A DNA stretch of 64,000 nucleotides from Agromyces sp. NDB4Y10 (GTDB lineage Bacteria > Actinomycetota > Actinomycetes > Actinomycetales > Microbacteriaceae). Positions 37,832 through 47,561 of this stretch are shown here, piece by piece (position 1 is the first letter of the stretch; the number at the start of each line of letters is the position of its first letter). The notes below the pieces were generated by a model. It did no database searches, was not told the DNA's origin, and worked only from the letters and a program-made list of their open reading frames with translations. The position numbers and the translations under genes are program-made. Location of the stretch: positions 124,001-188,000 of the forward strand of contig NZ_LQGY01000055.1 of assembly GCF_001620055.1 (NCBI RefSeq), written 5' to 3'.

Positions 37832-38487
37832 GCCAGACGATCACGCCCGAGCGCCGCGCCGTCTTGCACCGACGCGTCCGACTGATTGTCGGGTTCACGA
37901 TCACCTACAACGTGCTCGAGGGAATCATCGCCATCTCGGCCGGAGTCGCCGCCTCCTCGGCGGCCCTGATCGGGTTCGGCCTGGACTCGTTCATCGAGGT
38001 CCTCTCAGCCGTGGCCGTGGCCTGGCAGTTCACCAGGAAGAACCCCGAACGCTGGGAGAAGCCGACCGTCCGGGCCATCGGGATAGCGTTCTTCGCCCTC
38101 GCGGCCTATGTGACCGTCGACGCGATCCTCTCCCTGACCGGCGTCGAACCAGTCGAGCACAGCCCACTCGGCATCGGCATCGCCGTCGCGAGCCTGGTCA
38201 TCATGCCCACTCTGGCGTGGTTCCAGTTCCGCACCGGTCGCGAGCTGGGCTCCAAGAGCGTGCAGGCCGACGCGAAGCAGCTGCTGCTCTGCATCTACCT
38301 CTCCGGCACCGTGCTGATCGGCCTGCTGCTGAACTCCCTGTTCGGCTGGACCTGGGCCGACTCGGTCGCCGCTCTCGTCGTCGCGGCTCTCGCCGTGCGG
38401 GAGGGAATCGAAGCCTGGCGCGGCGACGTCGAATCCCCCTTCGAGCTCTTCGAGGAGATGGACGAGGAGCACGAGGAGGTGAAGTGA
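37828..38487 (+). CDS. Short CDF metal exporter
   Basis: 219 residues. Six predicted membrane segments with metal-site residues in FGLDSFIEV (segment 2) and WADSVAALVVA (segment 5). The C-terminal cytosolic metal domain of larger CDF proteins is missing; it ends in an acidic stretch (FEEMDEEHEEVK). It is coupled to cmtR and so probably exports Cd(II), Pb(II) or Zn(II). Confidence 0.88.
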   Translation: MSQTITPERRAVLHRRVRLIVGFTITYNVLEGIIAISAGVAASSAALIGFGLDSFIEVLSAVAVAWQFTRKNPERWEKPTVRAIGIAFFALAAYVTVDAILSLTGVEPVEHSPLGIGIAVASLVIMPTLAWFQFRTGRELGSKSVQADAKQLLLCIYLSGTVLIGLLLNSLFGWTWADSVAALVVAALAVREGIEAWRGDVESPFELFEEMDEEHEEVK

Positions 38488-38546
38488 TGGACTGCTGCGA
38501 CCCCACAAGTTGCCCGCCCGAGCTGTGCGACCAGGACTGCTGCTGA
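38487..38546 (+). CDS. 19-residue Cys-rich peptide
   Basis: MDCCDPTSCPPELCDQDCC, six Cys (3, 4, 9, 14, 18, 19) and five acidic residues in 19. The ATG overlaps the CDF stop by one base (TGATG) and a strong GAGGAGGTG precedes it, so it is very likely translated. As the third gene of the cmtR-CDF unit it could be a tiny metallothionein-like metal binder or an accessory peptide of the exporter. I know no family for it. Confidence 0.7.
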   Translation: MDCCDPTSCPPELCDQDCC

Positions 38547-38631
38547 GACAGCTGGTCGAGAAGGTGTGGAGCCGCTGCTACGTGCCTGCGCCGATCACCC
38601 ACCGATCCCAACCCCGAGAGACGCGGATGCC

Positions 38632-39618
38632 TCACGTGGTGCGGTCTTCGCGCCGCTCGGCGTCGGATCGCCCGAGTCGGTGCAGGTAGGCGTTGTACGC
38701 CTCGAGTTCGGCGTCGCCGACCGCGTCGACCTGTCGATCGCGGGCGGTTGCGCGTCGGGTGTCGTCGGCGAACCAGCGTGTCAGCAGCACAAGTGCGATG
38801 ATCAGCGCCGGGCCTTCGCCGTACGACCAGGCGAGCGCTCCGGCGAGTTGCTGGTCCTGGATGGGGTCGATCCCCCAGTCTGCGGGCGGATCGGCGAAGA
38901 ATGGGACGAGCGGGGTGGCCGCCATCATCACGATCACGCCGAAGAAGGCGTGCAGCGGCATCTCGGCGAACAGGTCGGTGAACCGCCCGAGGTGCGTCTG
39001 GCGGATCGGGAGCGGGTCGGCCGAGATCAGGGGGACGGTGAAGAGGATCCCGGCGGCGAGGAAGGCGAGTTCGAGGCCGAGGTGCCCGGCCCAACTCGCC
39101 AGCAGGTCGGTGGCGAGGTCGCTGAAGTAGAGGCCGTAGAAGGCCAGCAGGAATAGCGGGATCATGAAGCCGGGATGCAGGAGGATTCGTGCGATCCGCG
39201 ACCGCAGCGCGCCGAGCGCCGCCCGGAGGATGAGGCGGCCGGGGCCACGGTGCGGGGTCGCCCGGAGCAGCAGGGTGCCGGGCGAGCCGAGGACGAGCAG
39301 GGCCGGTACGGCCATCATCAGGGTGAGCTGCTGGAACATGAACACCGAGAACAGCCGGTGCCCGTAGCCCTCGATCCCGGCGCCCATGACCACGACGATC
39401 AGGGCGCAGCCGAGCAGGAAGACGATGCCGCGCCAGGCCGGCCAGGGTCGCCCGGTGAGTCGCAGCCGAAGCCATCCCGTCGTGTAGGCCACCGCGAGGA
39501 TGAGACCGATCAGCGGCAGCACCGGGTACGGCTGGAGGTCAGGGGCGAGGAAGCGCTCGATGCTGGGCGGCGCATCCGGCAGCCAGGCGAGCCCGTCGGG
39601 AGTCGACACGACGTTCAC
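38632..39618 (-). CDS. CtaG-type cytochrome oxidase assembly protein
   Basis: 328 residues, about seven to nine membrane segments. CtaG/caa3 family motifs: FQQLTLMMAVPALLVLG, ISADPLP, and EMPLHAFFGVIVM. It probably helps insert copper into cytochrome oxidase. Its ATG overlaps the lnt stop by 4 bases. A second CtaG domain occurs in the fusion at 35393-37390. Confidence 0.9.
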   Translation of the reverse strand: MNVVSTPDGLAWLPDAPPSIERFLAPDLQPYPVLPLIGLILAVAYTTGWLRLRLTGRPWPAWRGIVFLLGCALIVVVMGAGIEGYGHRLFSVFMFQQLTLMMAVPALLVLGSPGTLLLRATPHRGPGRLILRAALGALRSRIARILLHPGFMIPLFLLAFYGLYFSDLATDLLASWAGHLGLELAFLAAGILFTVPLISADPLPIRQTHLGRFTDLFAEMPLHAFFGVIVMMAATPLVPFFADPPADWGIDPIQDQQLAGALAWSYGEGPALIIALVLLTRWFADDTRRATARDRQVDAVGDAELEAYNAYLHRLGRSDAERREDRTT

Positions 39619-41207
39619 CGCTCCTCGCTCCCGCGGCGACGGCCGACTGCACCGAAGACGGAGAGGACGAGTCCGGCCACGCCGAGCATGGCTGCGCCGG
39701 CACCGATGCGTTCCCCGAGCGCCACCGCTGGGGTGATGCCGTCGTGCAGCCGGACGGTGTCGACCAGTGCGCCCGATGTCCAGGTGGGCAGGGAGCCGGT
39801 GACGGTGCCGTCGGCTCGGATGATGGCCGTGGTGCCGACCGTCGAGACGTTCACGACGGTACGTCCGGTCTCGATGGCGCGCATCCGCGCGATGCCCAGC
39901 TGCTGGGCGCTCTGCTCGGTGCGTCCGAAGTCGGCGTTGTTGCTCTGGTACACGATCAGTGCCGCACCGTCGGCCACCATGTCACGAACCAGGCCGTCGT
40001 CCACGACGTCGAAGCAGATGCCGACGCCGATCCGTGTTCCGGCGACGCCGAAGACGTTGTCCTCGACCCCGGGTGCGTAGTCCCGACTGATCAGGTCGAT
40101 CAGGTCGGGTGCGACTTGTCGCCAGAACGCACGATCGGGGACGTACTCGCCGAAGGGCACTAGGCGCACCTTGTCGTACCAGTCGGTCGCCCCGATCCCG
40201 GGCTCCCAGAGCAGCGACGTGTTGACGAGGTCCCCGGCGCGGCCGGTGATGGTGCCGACCAGCAGCGGAGCTTCGCGTGCGACGCGATCGAGCCGGGCAG
40301 TCGCATCCGGCGAGGCGAGCGGGTCGAGGTCGCTCGCGTTCTCGGGCCAGATCATCAGGTCGACCGGTCCGGCGCCCTCGGTTGCGCGCTCATGCGCCTG
40401 CAGGATGTCGCCGGGTTCGGCTTCGCTGAACAGGCTCGCATCCACGCCGCCCTGCACGGCGGCAACGCGTAGCTCGCCCACGTCCGTCGGCTTCCAGGAC
40501 GGCACCGCTGAAACCGCCAGGGCGGCACCGGCGACCAGCGCCGCTGCAGGCACGCGGCCGAGTGCCGGTGCGCAGGCGAGTTCGACGGCGAAGACGGCGA
40601 GCCACACCACGGCGAAGGTGGTGCCGCCCGGTCCGAGCCAGGCGAGGAGCTCGGCGAACGGACCGTCGACCTGGGATGCCGCGACGCGGCCCCACCCGAA
40701 CCCTCCGTACGGCCATGAGCCGGCGACCATTTCGCGTCCGGTCCAGATTCCGGCAGCCGTCAACGGCACGAACGCGATGCGGCCGATCGGCGCCCATGTC
40801 CGATCGGCGGCGCGAAGCAGCGCCGCCGTCGCGGCGCCCGCGACGGCGACGTACAACGTCTGTGCGGTCGCGAGCGCCAACCAGGGCACCGGCCCCAGGT
40901 AGGTGGTCAGCCATGACAGCTGGAGCAGCCAGAATGTCGTGCCCGCCAGGGCTGCCACGCCGAAGCCTCCCCGGGCGCTCCGGCCGCGGAGCGCGAGGTG
41001 CAGTCCGGCGACCCCGAGCGGCGCGGCGAACCACCACGAGCGCTCCGGGAACGCCGCGACGAGCACGGCGCCGGAGCCCACCGCGAGGGCGGCCGCGACG
41101 AGCACCGGCGGGCGCATCCGTCGGGGGCGCCTCGCGAGGCGGTCTCGCGAGGCGCCCGCCCGCTGAGGAGCCGGTCGCGGGTGCTCCCGGAGTTCAGCGA
41201 GGACCAT
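39615..41207 (-). CDS. lnt: Apolipoprotein N-acyltransferase
   Basis: 530 residues. Six or more N-terminal membrane segments, then a nitrilase domain from about 225. The catalytic triad is visible: Glu in WPENAS, Lys in YDKVRLVPFGEY, Cys in GICFDVV. It adds the third acyl chain to lipoproteins. The window encodes several lipoproteins (19788, 17879, 59124). It lies between DsbA and CtaG genes in one operon. Confidence 0.93.
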   Translation of the reverse strand: MVLAELREHPRPAPQRAGASRDRLARRPRRMRPPVLVAAALAVGSGAVLVAAFPERSWWFAAPLGVAGLHLALRGRSARGGFGVAALAGTTFWLLQLSWLTTYLGPVPWLALATAQTLYVAVAGAATAALLRAADRTWAPIGRIAFVPLTAAGIWTGREMVAGSWPYGGFGWGRVAASQVDGPFAELLAWLGPGGTTFAVVWLAVFAVELACAPALGRVPAAALVAGAALAVSAVPSWKPTDVGELRVAAVQGGVDASLFSEAEPGDILQAHERATEGAGPVDLMIWPENASDLDPLASPDATARLDRVAREAPLLVGTITGRAGDLVNTSLLWEPGIGATDWYDKVRLVPFGEYVPDRAFWRQVAPDLIDLISRDYAPGVEDNVFGVAGTRIGVGICFDVVDDGLVRDMVADGAALIVYQSNNADFGRTEQSAQQLGIARMRAIETGRTVVNVSTVGTTAIIRADGTVTGSLPTWTSGALVDTVRLHDGITPAVALGERIGAGAAMLGVAGLVLSVFGAVGRRRGSEER

Positions 41208-41225
41208 GAGCGTGCCCGTCGGTCA

Positions 41226-41927
41226 CTACTCCGCGAGTGCGGCGTCGATGGCCTGCACCAGGTCGTCGGCGCTCTGCAGCTCGAGCTTCTCGCCGTTGAG
41301 GAAGAACGTCGGGGTGCCCTGGACGCCCAGCGCGGTGCCGTCGGCCTGGTCGGCGAGGACCCGCTCGCGGGTGGCCGGGTCGGCGACATCCCGGTCGAAC
41401 TGCTCGAGATCGAGCCCGATCTCCTCCGCGAAGCTGCGGAACAGCGGTGCGTTGGACTGCTGCTGCTCACCCCACTCTGCCTGGGTGTCGAACAGCTTGC
41501 CGTACATCTCCTCGAACCTGCCCTGCTGGGCGGCGGCCTCGGCGGCCAGCGCCGCGTTCAGGGCGTTCTTGTGGCTCGGGATGGGGAAGTACCGGGCGAC
41601 GAAGGTGACCTGCCCGGCGTAGCGCTCGCGGAGCGACTCGATGAAGGGGTAAGCGGCACCGCAGGCCTCGCATTCGAAGTCGAGGAACTCAACGAGGACG
41701 GCATTGCCGCTTCCGGGTTCGCCCAGCACGTGGCTGTCCTCGCGGACCACCTCGGGATTCTCGGACACCGGCGCTTCGGCGCTGTTGGTGCTGGACATCG
41801 CCATGATCGCGATCACCGAGATGAGGATCACCGCGGCGATGGCGACGAGGTTGAGCCACAGGGTCCGGCGGGTCCGGCGCGGCTTGGCAGTGGGCTGGGT
41901 AGCGGGTGTCTCGGTGGAGGTGCTCAT
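41226..41927 (-). CDS. Membrane-anchored DsbA-like thiol oxidoreductase
   Basis: 233 residues. One membrane anchor (about 24-44), thioredoxin fold with active site CEAC (Cys86, Cys89) and cis-proline loop GTPTFFLNG. It forms or exchanges disulfides outside the membrane. It starts 4 bases after the M23 stop and 18 bases before lnt. Confidence 0.92.
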   Translation of the reverse strand: MSTSTETPATQPTAKPRRTRRTLWLNLVAIAAVILISVIAIMAMSSTNSAEAPVSENPEVVREDSHVLGEPGSGNAVLVEFLDFECEACGAAYPFIESLRERYAGQVTFVARYFPIPSHKNALNAALAAEAAAQQGRFEEMYGKLFDTQAEWGEQQQSNAPLFRSFAEEIGLDLEQFDRDVADPATRERVLADQADGTALGVQGTPTFFLNGEKLELQSADDLVQAIDAALAE

Positions 41928-41931
41928 GAGC

Positions 41932-42819
41932 TCAGTTCTCCCGGCCGACCATCGCGGTCAGCCATGCATAGGGGTCGATGGGGGTGGTGCCGTCCTGCCA
42001 GATCTCCAGGTGCAGGTGCGGGCCGGTGCTCTGGCCGGTGTTGCCGACGGCGCCGATCTTCTGCCCGACCTGTACCTGATCGCCTTCGGAGACCGACAGC
42101 GAACCGAACTGCATGTGGGCGTAGACGCTGACATAGGTGCGCCCGTCGATCACATGCCGGATTCGGGCGGAGACGCCGAGGCCGTAGTCGGAGGAGACGG
42201 CTTCGATGACCGTGCCGGCCGCGATCGCGCCGATCGGCGTGCCTTCGCCCGGGGTCATGTCCAGGCCCTTGTGCATCGTCGAGCAGCTCGAGCATGGGGC
42301 CGCTCGCGGGCCGAAGTCGTCGGTGATGGGCACACCGGTCGGGAACGGCCATTGGACGGCGGAGGTCGGGTCGTTCACGAACGTCGAGGCGGTGCGCATT
42401 CGGCTTGCGGCGATGCGAGCCTGCTCGGCCGCGACGCGTGCTTGCTCGGCGGCGCGGATCTCCTCGCCCGTGGTGACGGCGTAGCCCTCGCTGCTCGGGG
42501 CGGCGAGCATCACGTCGTCGGTGACCGTCACGGTCTGCGGAATGCCGGTGACCGAGCTTCCGGGAGCCGCCGAGATCGCCGGGGCGACCGCGACCGGGAA
42601 GACCGTCGCGCCGAACACGGCCGCGACCAGCAGTCGGGACACGGTGCTGAAGGCGACGGGACGACGTGCTTTCGGGGCTTGGCGCGAGGGCCGTTCCCGA
42701 GGACGGGGAGTGGTCGCGGAGGCGGCGGTGCGTGGGGGACGTTGCGCCTCACGCGCCTCGCGCCGGGTGCGGGGGCGTTCGGAGAGTGGGGTGGGTGGTG
42801 TCAGTGGTGGTGTGGACAT
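41932..42819 (-). CDS. Secreted M23 peptidase 3
   Basis: 295 residues. Arg-rich start, hydrophobic segment at about 55-78, a short Ala/Arg coiled-coil (about 120-140), then an M23 domain with HKGLDMTPGEG and HLHLEIWQ. First gene of the operon with dsbA, lnt and ctaG. Paralogue of the proteins at 10381 and 18814. Confidence 0.87.
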   Translation of the reverse strand: MSTPPLTPPTPLSERPRTRREAREAQRPPRTAASATTPRPRERPSRQAPKARRPVAFSTVSRLLVAAVFGATVFPVAVAPAISAAPGSSVTGIPQTVTVTDDVMLAAPSSEGYAVTTGEEIRAAEQARVAAEQARIAASRMRTASTFVNDPTSAVQWPFPTGVPITDDFGPRAAPCSSCSTMHKGLDMTPGEGTPIGAIAAGTVIEAVSSDYGLGVSARIRHVIDGRTYVSVYAHMQFGSLSVSEGDQVQVGQKIGAVGNTGQSTGPHLHLEIWQDGTTPIDPYAWLTAMVGREN

Positions 42820-42927
42820 ACGCCTGCGTCTAGGTCTGGGCGCGCGGGGGCGCGCTGATCCGGGTACGGGGACTACGCGCTTGACGGGCGCACAGCATGC
42901 GCGCGGCGTCGAAACGCGAACCCGGGT

Positions 42928-43347
42928 CTAGATCAGGTAGACGCAGAGAAGACGGCGTTCGAGCGGCCGGGGCCGGAAGATGCGCTCCAAGCCGACCGGC
43001 GGACCGGTGCACGACCTGGCCAAGGCGCGCCACGCCTGCGGAAGGCGGCGCACGCCGAACAAGGCAAGCAGCAGCGCGACGAAGCACGACGCCACCGTCA
43101 GGCAGAGCGCGAGAGCATCCTCGAGCGGAGTGGACTCCGGGGAGCCGGCGGACGCGCTCTCGCCATCCCACCACGCTGCGGATAGCTCAGCGGCGTGGGC
43201 GTGCGTGACCGACGCACTGACCTCGACGGCGTGGTGGGTGTCATCGGTGTGCGCGAGCAGGAGTCCGAGCACCGTTCCGATCACGAGCAGCACCACGAGC
43301 AGCACCCGACGCAGTCGGGAGTTCTGCACAGCAGCACTGGGGTTCAT
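42928..43347 (-). CDS. DUF6153-like small membrane protein 2
   Basis: 139 residues, ATG at 43347. Two membrane segments (about 12-32 and 78-100) flank an exported His-containing loop (HTDDTHHAVEVSASVTHAHAAE). It resembles the protein at 20470-20946 in layout. Function unknown; divergent from an ArsR-CDF unit. Confidence 0.65.
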   Translation of the reverse strand: MNPSAAVQNSRLRRVLLVVLLVIGTVLGLLLAHTDDTHHAVEVSASVTHAHAAELSAAWWDGESASAGSPESTPLEDALALCLTVASCFVALLLALFGVRRLPQAWRALARSCTGPPVGLERIFRPRPLERRLLCVYLI

Positions 43348-43439
43348 GAGTGGTGCACGGGGTCCTGTCGGAATTCGGGGGCACGCCCAAGATAACAAAT
43401 CGGTCAAGCCGACGGGTTCCCAACCGCTATCATCGTCGC

Positions 43440-43822
43440 ATGGCGATGAATCTTGAGGTGGACCGCGTCGGCCTGGCGCCGGCGGCCATGCTGTTCCACG
43501 CGCTCAGCGAACCGAACCGGTTGCTGATCCTGCGACACCTGCTCGCCGGCGAGCACAGCGTCCGCGAGATGACCGAGCATCTCGGGCTGGCGCAGAGCAC
43601 GGTCAGCGCGCATCTCGCGTGCCTCGCCGACTGCGGGCTCGTCGCATCCCGCCCGCAGGGACGGTCCACCCGGTGGTCCACTCGGCACGACCCGACCCTG
43701 ATCGGGCTGCTCGCCGCGACGGAGCGTCTGCTCGAGGCGACCGGGTATGCGGTCGTGCTGTGCCCGACCAGCGGCGCGGCATCCGTCGACACCGCCGGAT
43801 CGCAGGTACGGGAGGTGTCGGT

Positions 43823-43826
<4 letters not shown>
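43440..43826 (+). CDS. CmtR-like ArsR repressor 2
   Basis: 128 residues. Cys61 and Cys65 in the recognition helix (AHLACLADCG) and a distal Cys108 (VVLCPTSG) copy the CmtR ligand pattern, so Cd(II)/Pb(II) sensing is likely. The CDF gene's GTG overlaps its stop by 3 bases. Confidence 0.88.
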
Positions 43827-44733
<907 letters not shown>

Positions 44734-44737
<4 letters not shown>

Positions 44738-44781
44738 CCCGACCTCGCACCCTCCACCGTGCCGGCGGCGTGAGCCGATGA
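44734..44781 (+). CDS. 15-residue micro-ORF
   Basis: MTRPRTLHRAGGVSR. Its ATG overlaps the CDF stop and its stop overlaps the next micro-ORF's ATG (both ATGA). It may serve mainly to carry ribosomes to the next frame. Confidence 0.4.
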
Positions 44782-44864
44782 TCTTCGCAATCGTGGTCAT
44801 GGTGATCGTGATCGGCGTCGGCGTCGCCTTCGTCTGGATGGACGGCCGAGGGCCGAAGTGGTAG
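44778..44864 (+). CDS. 28-residue single-span membrane peptide
   Basis: A 20-residue hydrophobic stretch (IFAIVVMVIVIGVGVAFVW) is followed by MDGRGPKW. It follows CDF 2 through overlapping ATGA junctions and ends 9 bases before the monooxygenase-like gene. It could be a small partner of the CDF exporter. No family is known to me. Confidence 0.55.
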   Translation: MIFAIVVMVIVIGVGVAFVWMDGRGPKW

Positions 44865-44873
44865 CCGCACCGG

Positions 44874-46010
44874 GTGAGCCGCGTCGACAAGCGGTCGGCA
44901 GCCGTGGTGGTTGAGGTCGCGGTGGTAGGCGGCGGCCAGGCCGGCCTCGCCATGAGCCACCAGCTCTCCCGCGCCGGGGTCGACCATGTCGTGCTCGAGG
45001 CGGAATCCGTGACGGGGGCGAGCTGGGCTCGACGCTGGGACTCGCTGCGACTGTTCACGCCCGCCGGGTACTCGGCCCTGCCCGGCATGCCGTTCCCCGG
45101 CGGTGTCGGATCCCACCCCGGCAAGGACGAGGTTGCCCGTTACCTGGGCAGCTACGCCGACGCGTTCCGGTTGCCGATCGAGCGGAACGCGCGAGTCGTC
45201 TTGCTCCGCCGGAAGGACGGACTGTTCCGCCTAGAGACTCCATCCCGGGCGTACGACGCGCGACGCGTGGTCGTCGCGACGGGTGCGTTCGGCTCGCCGT
45301 GGACGCCGCCGGTCGCCACGCGGGTCGCTTCGAACGTCGCGCAACTCCACGCCGACCGATACCGAGGCCCGCGTGACGTCCCGCCCGGTCGGGTGGTGGT
45401 CGTCGGCGCCGGAAACACCGGGTGCCAGCTCGCCTTGGAACTCGCGCGCGCCAGCCGGGAGGTTATCCTCGCGGGCCGCTCCATCCGTGCCCTCCCACAG
45501 CGGCTGCTCGGCCGCGACCTCTTCTGGTGGCTCGATCAGACCGGACTCGTCCGAGTCCCGGCCGACTCCGCCCTCGGCAGGTTGCTGCGCGCGAACGATC
45601 CAGTCATCGGCACCACCTCGCGGATGCTCCGCCGGGCCGGCGTCGCGCGCGCCGGCCGCGTCATCGCCGCCGACGACGACGGGCTCGTCTTCGACGACGG
45701 CGCACGCGTTGCCGCTGACGCCGTCATCTGGGCCACCGGCTACCGCCATGACGACCGCTGGATCCACGTTCCGGGCGCCCTCGACGAGACCGGTGCGCTC
45801 CTCCTCGACGGGCTCGACACCCCGGTGCCTGGCCTGCACGCGGTCGGCCGACCTTGGCAGCGGACGCGCGGGTCCGCGCTGATCGGATTCGTCGGGGTCG
45901 ACGCCAGTGAGCTCACGGCACGGATCGTTCGGACCCACCCGGTTGGGGCGAGCAGCGAGTCAACTTCCGGTACTCAGGTGGTCGGCGATGAAGTCGCCCG
46001 CGAGCGCTGA
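44874..46010 (+). CDS. Flavin-dependent monooxygenase-like oxidoreductase
   Basis: 378 residues, GTG start. FAD motif VVGGGQAGLAMS near residue 18 and NADPH motif VVGAGNTGCQLA near 175, with the typical ATGxRHD (ATGYRHD) near 290. This CzcO/YumC-like group is often found beside metal-efflux genes. Substrate unknown; it appears to be the last gene of the ArsR-CDF transcript. Confidence 0.87.
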   Translation: MSRVDKRSAAVVVEVAVVGGGQAGLAMSHQLSRAGVDHVVLEAESVTGASWARRWDSLRLFTPAGYSALPGMPFPGGVGSHPGKDEVARYLGSYADAFRLPIERNARVVLLRRKDGLFRLETPSRAYDARRVVVATGAFGSPWTPPVATRVASNVAQLHADRYRGPRDVPPGRVVVVGAGNTGCQLALELARASREVILAGRSIRALPQRLLGRDLFWWLDQTGLVRVPADSALGRLLRANDPVIGTTSRMLRRAGVARAGRVIAADDDGLVFDDGARVAADAVIWATGYRHDDRWIHVPGALDETGALLLDGLDTPVPGLHAVGRPWQRTRGSALIGFVGVDASELTARIVRTHPVGASSESTSGTQVVGDEVARER

Positions 46011-46121
46011 ACTGCGGGGATGAGCCTCTCAAGGGCGTCGCACGGGCGGTCGTCGGTAGAGCGTGTCGCTCGTGTCGCCGAAAGAATGGTTCGCTGCAGA
46101 GCCCTCGGCTACATCAAGAGA

Positions 46122-46206
46122 CCTGTCCATCGCGGCCGGCGTCTTTTCCCGCGCTGTCGGGATCATGCTCAGCCTTGAGATACCAGCGATCAGCATGTCC
46201 GGCTCG
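46122..46206 (+). pseudogene. 3' scrap of the CPD-type P1B-ATPase
   Basis: IAAGVFSRAVGIMLSLEIPAISMSGS matches residues near the end of the ATPase at 21492-23960 in the same relation to the following SHOCT gene. Only about 28 codons remain. It marks the left end of the repeated segment. Confidence 0.8.
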
Positions 46207-46207
46207 G

Positions 46208-46468
46208 CTAACGCCGGCGTCCCTCTTCCAGAGTGTCCAGCAGCTCGCGGTACTGCTCAGGGGTGATCTCGCCGCGCGCCAGGCGCTCCTCGAGCAGTCG
46301 ACGAGCAGGGTCGGTCGTGTCGCTCGGCCCGGTCGGTCCACGACCCGGCGATCCCCCCGAACGCACCAGCAGCACGATCATGACGATGATTCCGGCGATG
46401 ACCAGCAGGGGAATCAACACCGCGGGGATCCACATCCACCATCCGCCGAATCCGTAGTCCCACATCAT
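46208..46468 (-). CDS. SHOCT-domain small membrane protein, copy 2
   Basis: 86 residues, nearly identical to the copy at 23980-24246 (for example GGSPGRGPTGPSDTT against GGSAGRGSTGPSDTTYT), with the same single membrane span and SHOCT domain. It appears intact. Confidence 0.88.
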   Translation of the reverse strand: MMWDYGFGGWWMWIPAVLIPLLVIAGIIVMIVLLVRSGGSPGRGPTGPSDTTDPARRLLEERLARGEITPEQYRELLDTLEEGRRR

Positions 46469-46572
46469 CTCGGGTCTCCCATCGTTGCCCTGCAATTCAA
46501 CGCCGCGTCGACGCCGAACGTCGGGCCCTTCGACCCGGAAATCCGGGCGGGCACGAACCGGACACCGCGGCA

Positions 46573-47095
46573 CGAGGTCATCCGGATGCGGCCTCGCACA
46601 GCCGAAGGGTGCTTGGCAGCCCGCGCCCGCCGGCGAGCGGTGCTGGTGCGATCGACGAACATGATCGTGACTACCACGGTGAGTGCTGCTACCCACCCGA
46701 GGCCGATGAGCAGTCCGCCGGTTTCGTCGAGCTCCTCGGTGAGCCCGGTGTCGATCAGTAGCCGATAGGGGCCGTAACCGGGAAGCAGCACGGCGGGTTC
46801 GGGAGGCTCCAGCCGAAGCATGGGGCTCTGCGTGATCCCGAGACCGAGGAACGGAACGACGAACGCGATCAGCACACCGGCGACCCGCCCGAGGAGGAAC
46901 CCCAGGCGCATCCCGAGCAATGCGTAGACCGCTGCGAGCAGGAGCATGCCGCCCGTGAATCCCGGCCGCTGCTCCGCCGGGAACGCCATCGCGGTGAGCG
47001 CCAATGACGCCGCGGAGGTGATCAGGACCGCCACGGCGACCTCGCCGAATCGGGCCCAGCAGCAGCGCGGACCGATGCATCCCGGACTGGACGAG
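46573..47095 (-). pseudogene. Degraded 3' third of an ABC-2 permease
   Basis: Matches the last third of the permease at 24923-26467 (QSGMHRSALLLG to AAKH), but broken by a frameshift near 47055 and another near 46600 (one extra G). The 5' part, the ATPase and the DUF305 gene are absent, and the AAA gene that follows in copy 1 is deleted. Confidence 0.82.
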
Positions 47096-47104
47096 CACCT
47101 CGCG

Positions 47105-47213
47105 CCCCGCACCGGATCGCGACGTTCCAGCCGCTCGCGGCCGCCTTGGCCGCCGGCGGCGATCGCCGCCATGCCGGCCCGACGACGACCGGGTCGTGTT
47201 CTCGTTCAGACAT
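47105..47213 (-). pseudogene. N-terminal stub of an FAD oxidoreductase, copy 2
   Basis: ATG at 47213 overlaps the thioredoxin-like stop. MSEREHDPVVVG continues, with frame changes, into GMAAIAA and AAKAAASGWNVAI, the start of a mercuric-reductase-like flavoprotein, then runs into the permease scrap. More of the gene remains here than in copy 1. Confidence 0.7.
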
Positions 47214-47505
47214 CGCCGAGCACCTCCCGCAGCTGCGCCTTCGTCGGCGCACCGGCCGGGCCCGCCGGGGTGGCGTAGATCCGGCACGCGAGACCCACCG
47301 GGGCGTTCGGGTAGGCGAACGGGTCGATCCCGTCGACCAGGATGCTCGGCGAACCACGGAACCCGATCCGCTCGGCCTGCTCCGCCGTCGCGACGAGCTC
47401 CCGCCTCAATGTCAGATCGGGCCTGCCGGAGATGAGCTCGGTCAGCTGGCGCTCGACGGTCGTCCAGTTCGGGCAGCCGTCGAAGTACTGCAGCGTGATC
47501 TCCAT
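47206..47505 (-). CDS. Thioredoxin-like protein of MerR unit, copy 2
   Basis: 99 residues. About a dozen changes from copy 1 at 28129-28431, with CPNW and GSPSILVDG kept. Intact and with its own MerR-type promoter. Confidence 0.8.
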   Translation of the reverse strand: MEITLQYFDGCPNWTTVERQLTELISGRPDLTLRRELVATAEQAERIGFRGSPSILVDGIDPFAYPNAPVGLACRIYATPAGPAGAPTKAQLREVLGDV

Positions 47506-47512
47506 ACCCGCG

Positions 47513-47544
47513 ACGCTAGACCTTGAACCCGACTTCAAGGTCAA
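47513..47544 (-). promoter_or_regulatory. MerR-type promoter/operator, copy 2
   Basis: As in copy 1, but with longer perfect arms: GACCTTGAA (47519-47527), CCCGAC, TTCAAGGTC (47534-47542). The -35 TTGACC and -10 TAGCGT are again 20 bases apart. Confidence 0.82.
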
Positions 47545-47561
47545 GGACGTAGCATGACGGC

